From Desulfosoma sp. (lineage in GTDB: Bacteria > Desulfobacterota > Syntrophobacteria > Syntrophobacterales > DSM-9756): a stretch of DNA of 64,000 nt. Below, in pieces: positions 52,677 through 61,762 of this stretch. The DNA is taken from positions 344,428-408,427 of the forward strand of contig JBBFKY010000003.1 of NCBI GenBank assembly GCA_037481875.1, written 5' to 3'. The position numbers and the translations under genes are program-made. Every line of letters begins with the position of its first letter. Within the stretch, counting starts at the first letter, position 1. The notes beneath the pieces were generated by a model that saw only the letters and a list, made by a program, of their open reading frames with translations, was not told the DNA's origin and ran no database searches.

Positions 52677-53257
52677 GAGGCTGCAAGGACTTCGAAGAAA
52701 CTCTTATGCTGGACGTGTTCGGCGAATTGAATCCGGACGAATTTTCCCGCTGGAGTCTTCACGCCGCAGAATGCGACCTTTGCGCGGCGGAACGTCGACG
52801 GCTTATCGAGATGGTGAAGAGCGTAAAGGCGGCGGGAATACCGGAACCCATTTCTGAATCGGAAGCCGACCGCCTCCGTGCTCACGTGCGCCGTGCCTTG
52901 AACAATGAGGCCAGCGGGGGGTTCCCCGAAAAGAGACCTTCACTTTGGAGAAGCTTTGGGTGGAAACCCGCATGGGCTTTCGGGCTTGTTTTCACCGCCG
53001 CGCTGCTCACCGGGGGACTCTATTGGAAGATGATCCCTTACGCCCCAGACTCCACGAACACACCCGTGACCACGAGCGCGATTTCCACAGAAGACCGAGA
53101 AGTCGTGGAAAACTTGGATTTCTTGAAAGAGCTCGACACCATTCGAAAACTGGTCTCCGTGGTCGATAAAGAAGCCCAGGAAAGCTCTTCGGAGGACGAA
53201 ACGGAGGCTTCATCGCCCCCTGTTTCATCGCACTTGAAAAAAGAATCCTATGTGTAA
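52673..53257 (+). CDS. Membrane anti-sigma factor with zinc-finger (zf-HC2) domain
   Basis: 194 residues. The cytoplasmic N terminus has the HAAECDLC (HxxxCxxC) motif of zinc-binding anti-sigma domains. One membrane helix (about 98-117, AWAFGLVFTAALLTGGLYW) follows, then a Ser/Glu-rich periplasmic part. It should hold the adjacent ECF sigma factor inactive until an envelope signal. Its last residues (VSSHLKKESYV) lie in the first copy of a 39-base direct repeat. Confidence 0.85.
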   Translation: MRGCKDFEETLMLDVFGELNPDEFSRWSLHAAECDLCAAERRRLIEMVKSVKAAGIPEPISESEADRLRAHVRRALNNEASGGFPEKRPSLWRSFGWKPAWAFGLVFTAALLTGGLYWKMIPYAPDSTNTPVTTSAISTEDREVVENLDFLKELDTIRKLVSVVDKEAQESSSEDETEASSPPVSSHLKKESYV

Positions 53258-53333
53258 AAATCCGTCTTTGGACGCCGCCTCAATCGGTCTGAAAGTTTCA
53301 TCGCATTTGAAAAAAGAATTTTATGTGTAAAAA
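53222..53333 (+). repeat. 39-base direct repeat, 73-base period, at a gene junction
   Basis: 53222-53260 and 53295-53333 match at 36 of 39 positions (gtttcatcgcacttg... versus gtttcatcgcatttg...). The first copy covers the end of the anti-sigma gene, the second the start of the DUF3106 gene, and both contain TATGTGTAA, a stop codon overlapping a start codon. Confidence 0.9.
53250..53330 (+). CDS. 26-codon mini-ORF created by the junction duplication
   Basis: Starts at the ATG of the first repeat copy (MCKN, as in the DUF3106 protein) and ends VSSHLKKEFYV at the TAA of the second copy (as in the anti-sigma factor). Its start overlaps the stop of the anti-sigma gene, and its stop overlaps the start of the DUF3106 gene. 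It probably serves as a coupling relay for translation or is simply a by-product of duplication. No function as a protein is proposed. Confidence 0.45.
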   Translation: MCKNPSLDAASIGLKVSSHLKKEFYV

Positions 53334-53844
53334 CGTCCATTCGCCCACCAAAACCCATTCAGCCGGCCATCCCACACGATGGACCCTCCCTCGTCTGAGA
53401 GGACTTTCTTTAGTTTTCTTGTGCATCTATCTCCTCATTCTTTTCCAGCCGGCATCGGTGACGGCTTCCCATGTCATGACACGCTTCGACCAAACTTTGG
53501 TTTTCGGCCCGCACGGAGCCCAGCCTGATAAACTTTATGTCAAGCGCCCGGATGACGGAGAAAAGTCCGTCAATCCCTTTTTCGATTTCAAGGGCCGATC
53601 CAAGCCCGCGCCTCAATACCAAGAATGGCAGTCCCTGCCGGCTCAGGATAAAGACGTTCTGCGCCGTCGCATGCATGAATACCGCAGCCTGCCTCCAGCG
53701 GAGCAGGAACTGTATCGACAACGCTGGCGGCAATGGCAGCAGATGTCTCCGGAAGAAAAGCGTCGCGTCGAATCGGACCTTCAACGATGGAACCAATTGT
53801 CTCCCGAAGAGCGTGAAGCTCTCCGTCGCCTTTTCCAACGTTAA
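53323..53844 (+). CDS. DUF3106-domain secreted/membrane protein
   Basis: 173 residues. An N-terminal hydrophobic helix (LSLVFLCIYLLILFQPASVTA-SHV) looks like an uncleaved or late-cleaved signal. The C-terminal third has three DUF3106-like repeats: YQEWQSLPAQDKDVLRRRMHEYRSLPPAEQELYRQRWRQWQQMSPEEKRRVESDLQRWNQLSPEEREALRRLF, an amphipathic helical array. Function unknown. Genes of this kind often follow ECF sigma/anti-sigma pairs in this group of bacteria (from memory). Confidence 0.7.
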   Translation: MCKNVHSPTKTHSAGHPTRWTLPRLRGLSLVFLCIYLLILFQPASVTASHVMTRFDQTLVFGPHGAQPDKLYVKRPDDGEKSVNPFFDFKGRSKPAPQYQEWQSLPAQDKDVLRRRMHEYRSLPPAEQELYRQRWRQWQQMSPEEKRRVESDLQRWNQLSPEEREALRRLFQR

Positions 53845-54555
53845 GGGCATGGCGCCATAAAGATTTTCCGTCTCTTCCACAAGGAACCTGGCCTCGGGTG
53901 CTTCTTCTGCGCCCTCGCGCGCCCAGGGCTTGTACCCTGCTCCCTTTCCCGCCGCCAACCCTCGGCACTACCTCATCCCGGTTCCGCAGGACTCAGCCCG
54001 GGTCCTTAGATGTCGGGCTATGCGCTAGCCTGGGGCCATCTTGTGTCGCAACTTCCCCCTTGATGAAAAGGCGGCGGCTGATTTCCTTTGGCACCTCCAA
54101 CAGGATCGAAAACCCCAACAAGGAATTCAGGCGCAGGAACCGGCCTCTGGAGATGCTCTCTGGAGAATGTTCCTGTTGCACGTTCTTTGCCTTCCTAGGG
54201 GTCACGATGCAATTTCATCGAAAATCGAGCTGCGTAAAAACACAGCCTTTTGGAATCAGGCCTAAGGGCGGCTTGCGGGATGGAGAGTATTTTCCATAAA
54301 CGAGTTGACACCAGTTCCTTGATAGTCATAGATAGCGCCCTGGATATGTGCCGGCGGTTCTCGGGAGTTCAACATTCTGTGGCCGATGCATGACGTCAAC
54401 AACTGGGGAGAGGGTGCGGGCCTTTCGGGATCATCGAACAGAGGACATTGAAAGCGCAGACGAGAAGCGGCTGCTTTGTGGGTACTCGAGAGGTTGAGGA
54501 TAAAAGACATGGTCAAAGAGGACGCGAAGAACTGCAAGGAGGTGGGGACGGAGGC
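53845..54555. other. 711-bp gap with no supported gene
   Basis: Lies between the DUF3106 gene and the polysaccharide export permease. Several short frames are open on both strands but none has a ribosome site plus protein-like composition. A leader or promoter for the polysaccharide operon should lie here, but I cannot point to a convincing one. Confidence 0.4.
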
Positions 54556-55377
54556 ATGAGCTCTCTTTCCGTTCCCGTAAATCCCTTTGCGCACCTGAAG
54601 GCCGTCTGGGCCTATCGCGGATTCATCCTTGGCAGCGTAAGGCGCCAATTTCAGGCTCGATACCAGAATTCCCTTCTGGGAGCCGCCTGGACGGTGCTCA
54701 ACCCGCTCGCCATGATCCTGATTTACACGGTCGTTTTTTCGCAGCTTATGCGAACCCGGCTTCCGGGTTCGGAAAACGCCTTTTCTTACAGCATTTATCT
54801 TTGTTCGGGAGTCCTCACCTGGGGTTTGTTTTCGGAGATAACCAGTCGATCGCTCACTGTGTTTATCGAACATGCCAATCTCATCAAAAAGCTGAGTTTT
54901 CCCCGGCTGTGCCTCCCCGTCATTGTCCTCGGTAACGCCATCCTGAATTTCATCATCATCTTCGGGCTTTTTACGGTGTTTCTTCTTGTGACGAAAAACT
55001 TTCCCGGTTTACCCTACCTTGCGGTTTTTCCCCTTGTTGCCGTCGAGGCGGCTTTCGCCATTGGTCTCGGTGTGACCCTTGGAATACTCAATGTGTTCTT
55101 TCGAGATGTAGGCCAGTTCTATGGGGTGATCCTGCAATTCTGGTTCTGGCTTACCCCTATCGTCTACCCTGTCTCGGCTCTACCGGAATGGGCCCGGCGG
55201 TTGTTGGACCTGAACCCCATGGCCGGTCTCATAGCCGGGTTTCAGACCATCTTTGTGGAAGGCCGGTGGCCGCTATGGAACAAGCTCATCCCTATCACCT
55301 TGCTGGCCTTTGTCATGTGTAGTTTGGGGATCCGGCTGTTCCTCAGGCATGCAGGGGAGATGGTGGATGAATTATAG
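54556..55377 (+). CDS. wzm: O-polysaccharide ABC exporter permease (Wzm)
   Basis: 273 residues from the ATG at 54556; the frame is open further upstream but the family starts with a short segment such as MSSLSVPVNPF. Features: RGFILGSVRRQFQARYQNSLLGAAWTVLNPLAMILIYTVVFSQLM, LFSEITSRSLTVFIEHANLIKKLSFPR (coupling helix) and WFWLTPIVYPVSALPEWARRLLDLNPMAGLI. Six membrane segments of the ABC-2 polysaccharide group (Wzm/TagG/KpsM). It exports undecaprenyl-linked glycan across the inner membrane with Wzt. Confidence 0.92.
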   Translation: MSSLSVPVNPFAHLKAVWAYRGFILGSVRRQFQARYQNSLLGAAWTVLNPLAMILIYTVVFSQLMRTRLPGSENAFSYSIYLCSGVLTWGLFSEITSRSLTVFIEHANLIKKLSFPRLCLPVIVLGNAILNFIIIFGLFTVFLLVTKNFPGLPYLAVFPLVAVEAAFAIGLGVTLGILNVFFRDVGQFYGVILQFWFWLTPIVYPVSALPEWARRLLDLNPMAGLIAGFQTIFVEGRWPLWNKLIPITLLAFVMCSLGIRLFLRHAGEMVDEL

Positions 55378-55427
55378 ATGTTTATGAGAAAGTCTATGAT
55401 GTTAAGCACACGGTTTTGAACTGATAT

Positions 55428-56645
55428 ATGGCTGTTCTTCGCGTCAATAACATCAGCAAGGCCTATAAGCGCTATCACAAGAAATCAGGCCGCCTCCTTG
55501 AGTGGTTAGGTCTTGGCACGCATCACGAACGGATCTGGGTGCTAAGGGACATAAACTTTGTTGTCCATTCCGGCGAGGCGGTGGGGATTATCGGTGTCAA
55601 CGGCGCTGGAAAAAGCACCCTTCTCAAGATAATCGCCGGCACAGTGCAGCCTACCAGCGGGAGCGTTCAGATCCATGGACGCGTGTCGGCCCTGCTGGAA
55701 CTGGGCATGGGTTTTCATCCCGATTTCACAGGAAGACAAAATGTCTATATGGCCGGGCAACTGCTGGGGTTGCGTGTGGAGGAGATTCGGGAACTGATGC
55801 CCCGGATCGAGGCCTTTGCCGAGATTGGCGACTACATGGATCAGCCGTTCCGGGTGTACTCGAGCGGCATGCAGGTTCGGCTGGCCTTTAGCGTGGCCAC
55901 GGCCGTCCGACCCGATATCCTCATCGTGGACGAGGCCCTGTCTGTGGGGGATGCCTATTTTCGGCACAAAAGTTTCGACCGGATCCGCGAGTTCCGGAAA
56001 TTAGGCACCACGCTGCTCTTCGTTTCCCACGACCGTAATGCCATTGTGAGCATTTGCGACCGTGTCCTTCTCCTGAACCGGGGGCGTCTGGTCATGCAGG
56101 GCGAGCCCGAGGCAGTAATGGATTATTATAATGCTATGCTGGCATGTCACCAAAAACAGATGGTTAAGCAGATTGTAACTGAAAGTGGCAAGACACAGAC
56201 TGTTTCTGGCACTGGTGAGGCGACAGTAAGCTATATTCGCTTGCTAGATGAAAGTGGAACACCTCTTGAAGTTGTTCATGTGGGCCAGTTGGTTTGCTTG
56301 CGCATTGTTGTTCAAATCAATTCATTCATAGAGCGGCTCGTGCTTGGTTACGCCATAAAAGATCGTTTAGGTCAGGTCATTTATGGCACCAATACACACC
56401 TAAAAAATCAGCCGCTCTTCAATGTTGTTGCTGGTGAACGTTATCAGTATGACATTACATTTCGTGCCACCTTAGGACCTGGTACTTATTCCATTCAAAC
56501 AGCACTTTGCAGTTCAGATACCCATCTCGTAAATAATTATGAATGGCGTGATCTAGCACTGGTATTTGAGGTCGTCAATGTTAACAACGCACATTTTGCA
56601 GGATGTGCATGGATTGATCCTGATATCGGAATAACACCGCTATGA
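55428..56645 (+). CDS. wzt: O-polysaccharide ABC exporter ATPase with C-terminal glycan-binding domain (Wzt)
   Basis: 405 residues. The ATPase part has Walker A GVNGAGKST (57-65), a Wzt-type Tyr-rich N terminus, LGMGFHPDFTGRQNVYMAGQLLGL, signature YSSGMQVRLAFSVATAVRP and Walker B ILIVDEALSVGD. Residues about 255-400 form a Wzt_C beta-sandwich (LVCLRIVVQINSFIERLVLGYAIKDRLGQVIYGTNTH, GPGTYSIQTAL), which in O9a-type systems recognises the modified non-reducing end of the finished chain. Base composition turns AT-rich from about 56,110, at the boundary between the two domains. It overlaps the next gene by 4 bases. Confidence 0.93.
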   Translation: MAVLRVNNISKAYKRYHKKSGRLLEWLGLGTHHERIWVLRDINFVVHSGEAVGIIGVNGAGKSTLLKIIAGTVQPTSGSVQIHGRVSALLELGMGFHPDFTGRQNVYMAGQLLGLRVEEIRELMPRIEAFAEIGDYMDQPFRVYSSGMQVRLAFSVATAVRPDILIVDEALSVGDAYFRHKSFDRIREFRKLGTTLLFVSHDRNAIVSICDRVLLLNRGRLVMQGEPEAVMDYYNAMLACHQKQMVKQIVTESGKTQTVSGTGEATVSYIRLLDESGTPLEVVHVGQLVCLRIVVQINSFIERLVLGYAIKDRLGQVIYGTNTHLKNQPLFNVVAGERYQYDITFRATLGPGTYSIQTALCSSDTHLVNNYEWRDLALVFEVVNVNNAHFAGCAWIDPDIGITPL

Positions 56646-57892
56646 CTATCATTTCTTACGCTCAAAATTTTGAAGACGTTATGCTTTGGCGTGCGCTCAA
56701 GCATGTTAGCCATGGTTTTTATATAGACGTCGGCGCTTGGTCGCCGGACATAGAGTCTGTCACGAAAGTCTTCTATGAACGGGGTTGGCGTGGTATTAAC
56801 ATTGAACCAAACCCTGTTTACCATCAAATGCTTCTGGAAAAAAGACCTAGGGATATCAATCTCAAAATTGCCATAAGCGACAAACCTGGTTTATTGGAAA
56901 TGACTTTTGTTGAGAACTCAGGCCTTTCTACACTGTCCAAGAAACTTTCCAACATCTACAAAGAAGCCGGATGGAGTGTAAAAAATCAGCTCGTACAAGT
57001 GAAAACTTTATGTCAAGTTTGGGAAGATTACATCACTGACGGGCAAGAAGTCCAATTCTTGAAGATTGATATTGAAGGACTGGAAGAGTTAGCTATCAGG
57101 GGTAATGATTGGACAAAAAATCGTCCATGGATCGTTGTGGTGGAAGCAATGGAGCCTATGTCGCAAGTAGAGTCCCATCACGTTTGGGAACCTATATTGC
57201 TTCAAGCAGATTATATTTTTGCTTATGCAGATGGGTTGAATCGTTTTTACGTAGCTAAAGAACGTGCTGATTTGCTGCCAACCTTTGCTTATCCGCCTAA
57301 TGTCTTTGACGGATTTGTATTGGTGTCTCAAAAACAGGCTGAGGCCCGGGCCCAGCAGGCGGAAGCACGCGCCGCTCAAGCACAAGCCCGAGAGGCCGAA
57401 GCAAAAAGCCAAATGCAGCAGGCTATACAGCGTGCGCTCCACGCAGAGGAGCGTGCCGAAGAGGTCATGAAGCTTTACAAGGATATTATTAACAGCAAAT
57501 CATGGAGGATTACAAAACCTTTGAGATATGCCGGCATGTTTGCAAACCGCCTTCTAATAGGTACCTACGCTTGGCTTACATTTTCTCCCACAAGCATACC
57601 TAGAAGAGTGTTGGAACAAACGCTGACCAAGGCAAAACACTACATCAATGCCCGCCCAAGACTTAAAATGCATGTAATAAAGGTTTTAGAACATTTTCCA
57701 AAGCTTAGTGATAAGCTGCAAAGGTTAGAATATAGCGCATTTCCATCTACTTCTCTGCACACTTTAGGATTCAGCCTTAAAGATTCCATGGACAGCAGTC
57801 GTGATTTACAATTGTCTTGCCTTTCTTCGCGAGCCCAACACATTTATATGGACCTAAAAAAAGCAATCGAACGCACCAAGTGTCCAAAATAA
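56642..57892 (+). CDS. FkbM-family methyltransferase with C-terminal coiled coil
   Basis: 416 residues. An FkbM-type domain (about 5-210: SYAQNFEDVMLWRAL, GFYIDVGAWSPDIESVTKVFYERGWRGINIEPNP with the SAM loop, VQFLKIDIEGLEELAIRG). Then a coiled-coil segment of Ala/Glu/Gln heptads (about 225-280, QKQAEARAQQAEARAAQAQA), and INSKSWRITKPLRYAG, which is common in polysaccharide enzymes. The layout of transferase plus coiled coil next to Wzm/Wzt resembles WbdD, which caps the chain and measures its length. The methyl acceptor and any kinase partner are not seen. Confidence 0.82.
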   Translation: MTIISYAQNFEDVMLWRALKHVSHGFYIDVGAWSPDIESVTKVFYERGWRGINIEPNPVYHQMLLEKRPRDINLKIAISDKPGLLEMTFVENSGLSTLSKKLSNIYKEAGWSVKNQLVQVKTLCQVWEDYITDGQEVQFLKIDIEGLEELAIRGNDWTKNRPWIVVVEAMEPMSQVESHHVWEPILLQADYIFAYADGLNRFYVAKERADLLPTFAYPPNVFDGFVLVSQKQAEARAQQAEARAAQAQAREAEAKSQMQQAIQRALHAEERAEEVMKLYKDIINSKSWRITKPLRYAGMFANRLLIGTYAWLTFSPTSIPRRVLEQTLTKAKHYINARPRLKMHVIKVLEHFPKLSDKLQRLEYSAFPSTSLHTLGFSLKDSMDSSRDLQLSCLSSRAQHIYMDLKKAIERTKCPK

Positions 57893-57963
57893 AACATTTG
57901 CGTAGTCGTTGCCGTGAACTTGTTTTTTAACTATTGTGGCAAACAGTGATGATTTAAGGGAAA

Positions 57964-60900
57964 GTGTCAATGCGCATTGTCATCGACATGCAAGGGGCGC
58001 AGAGTGAGAGTCGTTTTCGCGGCATTGGTCGCTATACTATGTCTTTTACCAAAGCGATCGTCAGAAACCGGAAAGAACATGAAATCATCCTTGCACTTTC
58101 GAGTCTTTTTCCGGAAACCATCGAGCCCATTCGGGCGGCTTTTGACGGCTTGCTGCCGCAGGAAAAGATTGTCGTATGGTATGCGCCGGGGCCAGTGATG
58201 GAGAGAACTCCGGGGAACGACAACAGAAGAGAAGTCGCTGAGCTTATCCGCGAAGCATTTCTTGCAAGTCTCAAGCCTGATGTTATTCACATCACCAGCC
58301 TGTTTGAAGGTTACGTCGATGATGCTGTCACCAGTATCGGCAAGTTCGATCAGAGAACACCAGTAAGTGTGACGCTTTACGATCTCATTCCACTTGTGAA
58401 TCAGGAACATTACCTTAAACCCAATCCACGTTATGAGCAATATTATCGTCGAAAATTAGAATCACTTAAAAAAGCCTCGCTTTATTTGGCAATTTCCGAA
58501 TTCACATGCCAAGAAGGAAGGCACTACTTATCAGCGTCAAGCAATTCATTTATTAACGTATCGACTGCTGTGGAAGATGATTTTCAACCCCAAAACATTA
58601 GTGATGAAACAGCTCGCCGGATTTTTGCCAAATTTGGTCTTCGTCATCCCTTTGTTCTCTATACTGGGGCAATTGATGAGCGGAAAAATCTACCGCGTCT
58701 AATTCATGCCTATGCTGCGTTGTCAGCCAGTCTGCGCGCAAGCCACCAACTGGTGTTTGCTGGCAAGATTCCTGAAAGCTATATGGTGCAGCTTCGGCAT
58801 ATAGCTGAAATGGCCGGGCTCAAAGCCAACGAGCTCATTTTCACCGGCTATGTCAGTGATGAAGAACTTGTCCAGCTTTACAACCTCTCCCGGCTCTTCG
58901 TTTTTCCCTCCTGGCATGAAGGCTTTGGCTTGCCAGCACTTGAAGCTATGGCCTGTGGTGCGCCGGTGATAGGGGCAAACACCAGCAGTCTGCCGGAAGT
59001 GATCGGGTTGGAGGAAGCGCTGTTTGATCCCTTTGACGTCAAGTCTATTACCAGTAAGATGACGCAATCATTAGAAGATGAAAGCTTTCGACAGCGGTTG
59101 CAAGAACACGGCCTGCGACAAGCTAAAGAGTTTTCTTGGGACAAAACAGCCAAGCGGGCGATGACCGCATGGGAGGGGCTGCAACCATGTAAAACAAAAG
59201 TGTATGCCCAGCCGGCTTCAGGGCGAAAGCCAAGGCTAGCCTTTGTCTCCCCCTTGCCACCCGAGCGCACCGGCGTTGCCGATTACAGCGCAGAATTGCT
59301 TCCGGCATTATCCACATACTACGACATCGAAGTTATCGTCGCCCAGAAGCGGGTGGAAGATCCGTGGATCAATCAGCATGGAAGGATCCGTGATGTCAAT
59401 TGGCTGCGAACTAATTTGCATCAGATAGATCGTGTGCTTTATCAGGTTGGGAATTCACCTTTTCACCAGCACATGCTGCCATTGATGACCGAAATCCCTG
59501 GTGTGGTGGTGTTGCATGATTTTTATATGAATGAATTGATGGCCTGGCTGGAGTTACACGGAGGCGTAAAATTCGCATGGACTCAAGCGCTTTACCACAG
59601 CCACGGCTATGCGGCTGTCCTAGCCCGCTATCAAAACGTTGATAAGGCAAAGATCAATTATCCTGTCAATGGCCATGTCGTACAGCATGCACTGGGCATT
59701 ATTGTCCATTCTGAATACTCTCGGGAATTGGCGCGGAAGTGGTATGGGCCTCAATGGGCTGAGAATTTTCACGTGGTGCCGCACGTGCGTATACCAAGCA
59801 GGTTTGCTGATAGGCAGAAGGCCCGCATAGAGTTAGGCATTACAGAGAAAGACTTCCTTGTATGCAGTTTCGGTTTTCTGGGTGATACTAAATTAAATCA
59901 TAGGCTTTTACAGGCATGGTTGAGGAGCTCCCTATGTAGTGATACAAATTGTTATCTTGTGTTTGTAGGAGAAAATCAAGGTGATGCTTATGGCACTAAA
60001 CTGCTCAAGACAATTGCTGATAGTGACTGCAAAGATCGTATTCTTATAACAGGCTTTGCGCCGACAGAACTATTCAAGCGATATTTAGCTGCAGCAGATG
60101 TGGCTGTCCAATTACGCACACAAAGCCGCGGCGAAACATCCGGTGCGGTATTGCATTGCATGAACTATGGCCTACCTGTCATTGTCAATGCCCATGGTTC
60201 CATGGCGGAACTGGATCGGGATGCCGTCTGGATGCTGCCAGACGAGTTTGAAGACAGCGAGTTGGTCGACGCTTTGGAAAAGCTTCGCCAATCCCCAACA
60301 CTGCGTGATCAAATCGGGGCTCGCGCGCGCAATTACATATCGGCCCACCACAGCCCAGAAGCTTGCGCTCGGCAGTATGTCAAAGTTATTGAAGGAGTTT
60401 ATTCACGCACAGCCAACAGCTTGCCTAAGTTGATTCAGTCGCTGGCAAACAAGCCAGACTTTAAGCCTTCCAAAAAGGAGATGCTAAATCTGGCCGTCAC
60501 GCTTGCTCGAAACCACCCTCTGCCTAGACTTGCAAAACGGCTGTATCTGGATGTCTCTGCCACGTGCCGTCACGATCTTAAAACGGGTATACAGCGTGTG
60601 GCACGAGCCTTGACCCTGGCACTGATAGAATCACCACCCGAAGGTTATCGCACTGAACCAGTTTACCTGAATCATGAAAACGGGGCATGGTTCTACCGCT
60701 ACGCCCGACGTTACACTTTGGGGTTGCTGGGATGTCCTTCAGACAGATTGGAGGATGCCGTGGTCGAGCCGGAGGCGGGTGATATACTTTTAACGGTTGA
60801 TTTTTCAGGCAATATGTTGATTCATGCGGTGGAATCTGGGTTCATGCGGGATTGTCGCAATCGTGGCGTTTCTATCTATGCGATGGTTTATGATTTACTG

Positions 60901-61749
60901 CCTGTGCGAATGCCGGAAGTCTTTCCTCCAGGTGCAGATCAAATATTTGCTTTATGGCTCAAGGCAGTCTCTGCATTTGATGGAGCGATTTGCATTTCAA
61001 AGGCTGTAGCCGATGACCTGCGTGTATGGTTTGACGACAACCTGCCTACACTTCCCGAAGGTCGCCGTCCATATTCCATAGAGTGGTTTCATCTCGGGGC
61101 GGATGTTCTCAATTCTGCACCTACCCGAGGCGTGCCGATCGATGGGGAGGAAACTCTCCAAAAGCTCAAGTCTCGGGTTACTTTTCTCATGGTGGGCACC
61201 ATCGAGCCTCGCAAGGCCTACCTGCAAACGATTCATGCTTTCGATCAACTTTGGGCGAACGGTCTCGATGTCAATTTAGTCATTGTAGGTCATGAAGGAT
61301 GGAAACACGTGCCCAACGACATGCGCCGTGACATCCCACAAACCATCGAACTTCTGCGATCGCATCCTGAACGAAACAATCGCCTTTTTTGGCTTGAAGG
61401 TATAAGCGACGAATATCTGGAAAAGGTCTACGCCGCAAGTACTTGCCTGATCGCCGCTTCCTATAGTGAAGGCTTTGGATTGCCGCTTATCGAGGCGGCA
61501 CATCACAAACTCCCTATCATTGCCAGGGATATTCCTGTCTTTAGAGAGGTGGCCGGCGATTTTGCATATTACTTTCCAGATAGTAGAGAATCGGAAGTAC
61601 TTTCAACGGCAATAAAACATTGGCTTACTCTGTACAAACACAATCGACACCCACAACCAGACGCAATACCATGGCTTACATGGAAGATGAGTGCAAAGAT
61701 CTTGACCGAAAAGCTTTTTACCTTCATAGCACTACCAACACACACTTAA
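57964..61749 (+). CDS. Three-module GT4-type glycosyltransferase (putative polymerase)
   Basis: 1261 residues with three GT-B modules in a row. Module 1 (about 1-410) begins MRIVIDMQGAQSESRFRGIGRY and has the GT4 E-x7-E motif in SWHEGFGLPALEAMACG. Module 2 (about 420-830) begins LAFVSPLPPERTGVADYSAELL and has SRGETSGAVLHCMNYGLPVI. Module 3 (about 860-1261) begins YLDVSATCRHDLKTGIQRVARAL and has SYSEGFGLPLIEAAHHKLPI. Multi-module GT4 proteins such as WbdA build the repeat unit and polymerise it. Linkages and sugars cannot be read from sequence. AT-rich relative to the flanking chromosome. Confidence 0.88.
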   Translation: MSMRIVIDMQGAQSESRFRGIGRYTMSFTKAIVRNRKEHEIILALSSLFPETIEPIRAAFDGLLPQEKIVVWYAPGPVMERTPGNDNRREVAELIREAFLASLKPDVIHITSLFEGYVDDAVTSIGKFDQRTPVSVTLYDLIPLVNQEHYLKPNPRYEQYYRRKLESLKKASLYLAISEFTCQEGRHYLSASSNSFINVSTAVEDDFQPQNISDETARRIFAKFGLRHPFVLYTGAIDERKNLPRLIHAYAALSASLRASHQLVFAGKIPESYMVQLRHIAEMAGLKANELIFTGYVSDEELVQLYNLSRLFVFPSWHEGFGLPALEAMACGAPVIGANTSSLPEVIGLEEALFDPFDVKSITSKMTQSLEDESFRQRLQEHGLRQAKEFSWDKTAKRAMTAWEGLQPCKTKVYAQPASGRKPRLAFVSPLPPERTGVADYSAELLPALSTYYDIEVIVAQKRVEDPWINQHGRIRDVNWLRTNLHQIDRVLYQVGNSPFHQHMLPLMTEIPGVVVLHDFYMNELMAWLELHGGVKFAWTQALYHSHGYAAVLARYQNVDKAKINYPVNGHVVQHALGIIVHSEYSRELARKWYGPQWAENFHVVPHVRIPSRFADRQKARIELGITEKDFLVCSFGFLGDTKLNHRLLQAWLRSSLCSDTNCYLVFVGENQGDAYGTKLLKTIADSDCKDRILITGFAPTELFKRYLAAADVAVQLRTQSRGETSGAVLHCMNYGLPVIVNAHGSMAELDRDAVWMLPDEFEDSELVDALEKLRQSPTLRDQIGARARNYISAHHSPEACARQYVKVIEGVYSRTANSLPKLIQSLANKPDFKPSKKEMLNLAVTLARNHPLPRLAKRLYLDVSATCRHDLKTGIQRVARALTLALIESPPEGYRTEPVYLNHENGAWFYRYARRYTLGLLGCPSDRLEDAVVEPEAGDILLTVDFSGNMLIHAVESGFMRDCRNRGVSIYAMVYDLLPVRMPEVFPPGADQIFALWLKAVSAFDGAICISKAVADDLRVWFDDNLPTLPEGRRPYSIEWFHLGADVLNSAPTRGVPIDGEETLQKLKSRVTFLMVGTIEPRKAYLQTIHAFDQLWANGLDVNLVIVGHEGWKHVPNDMRRDIPQTIELLRSHPERNNRLFWLEGISDEYLEKVYAASTCLIAASYSEGFGLPLIEAAHHKLPIIARDIPVFREVAGDFAYYFPDSRESEVLSTAIKHWLTLYKHNRHPQPDAIPWLTWKMSAKILTEKLFTFIALPTHT

Positions 61750-61762
61750 GGGGATGAATCTT

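Noticed and set aside
54262-54873. 203-codon minus-strand frame upstream of wzm
   Set aside because: Overlaps wzm antisense and reads as basic low-complexity sequence without a ribosome site.
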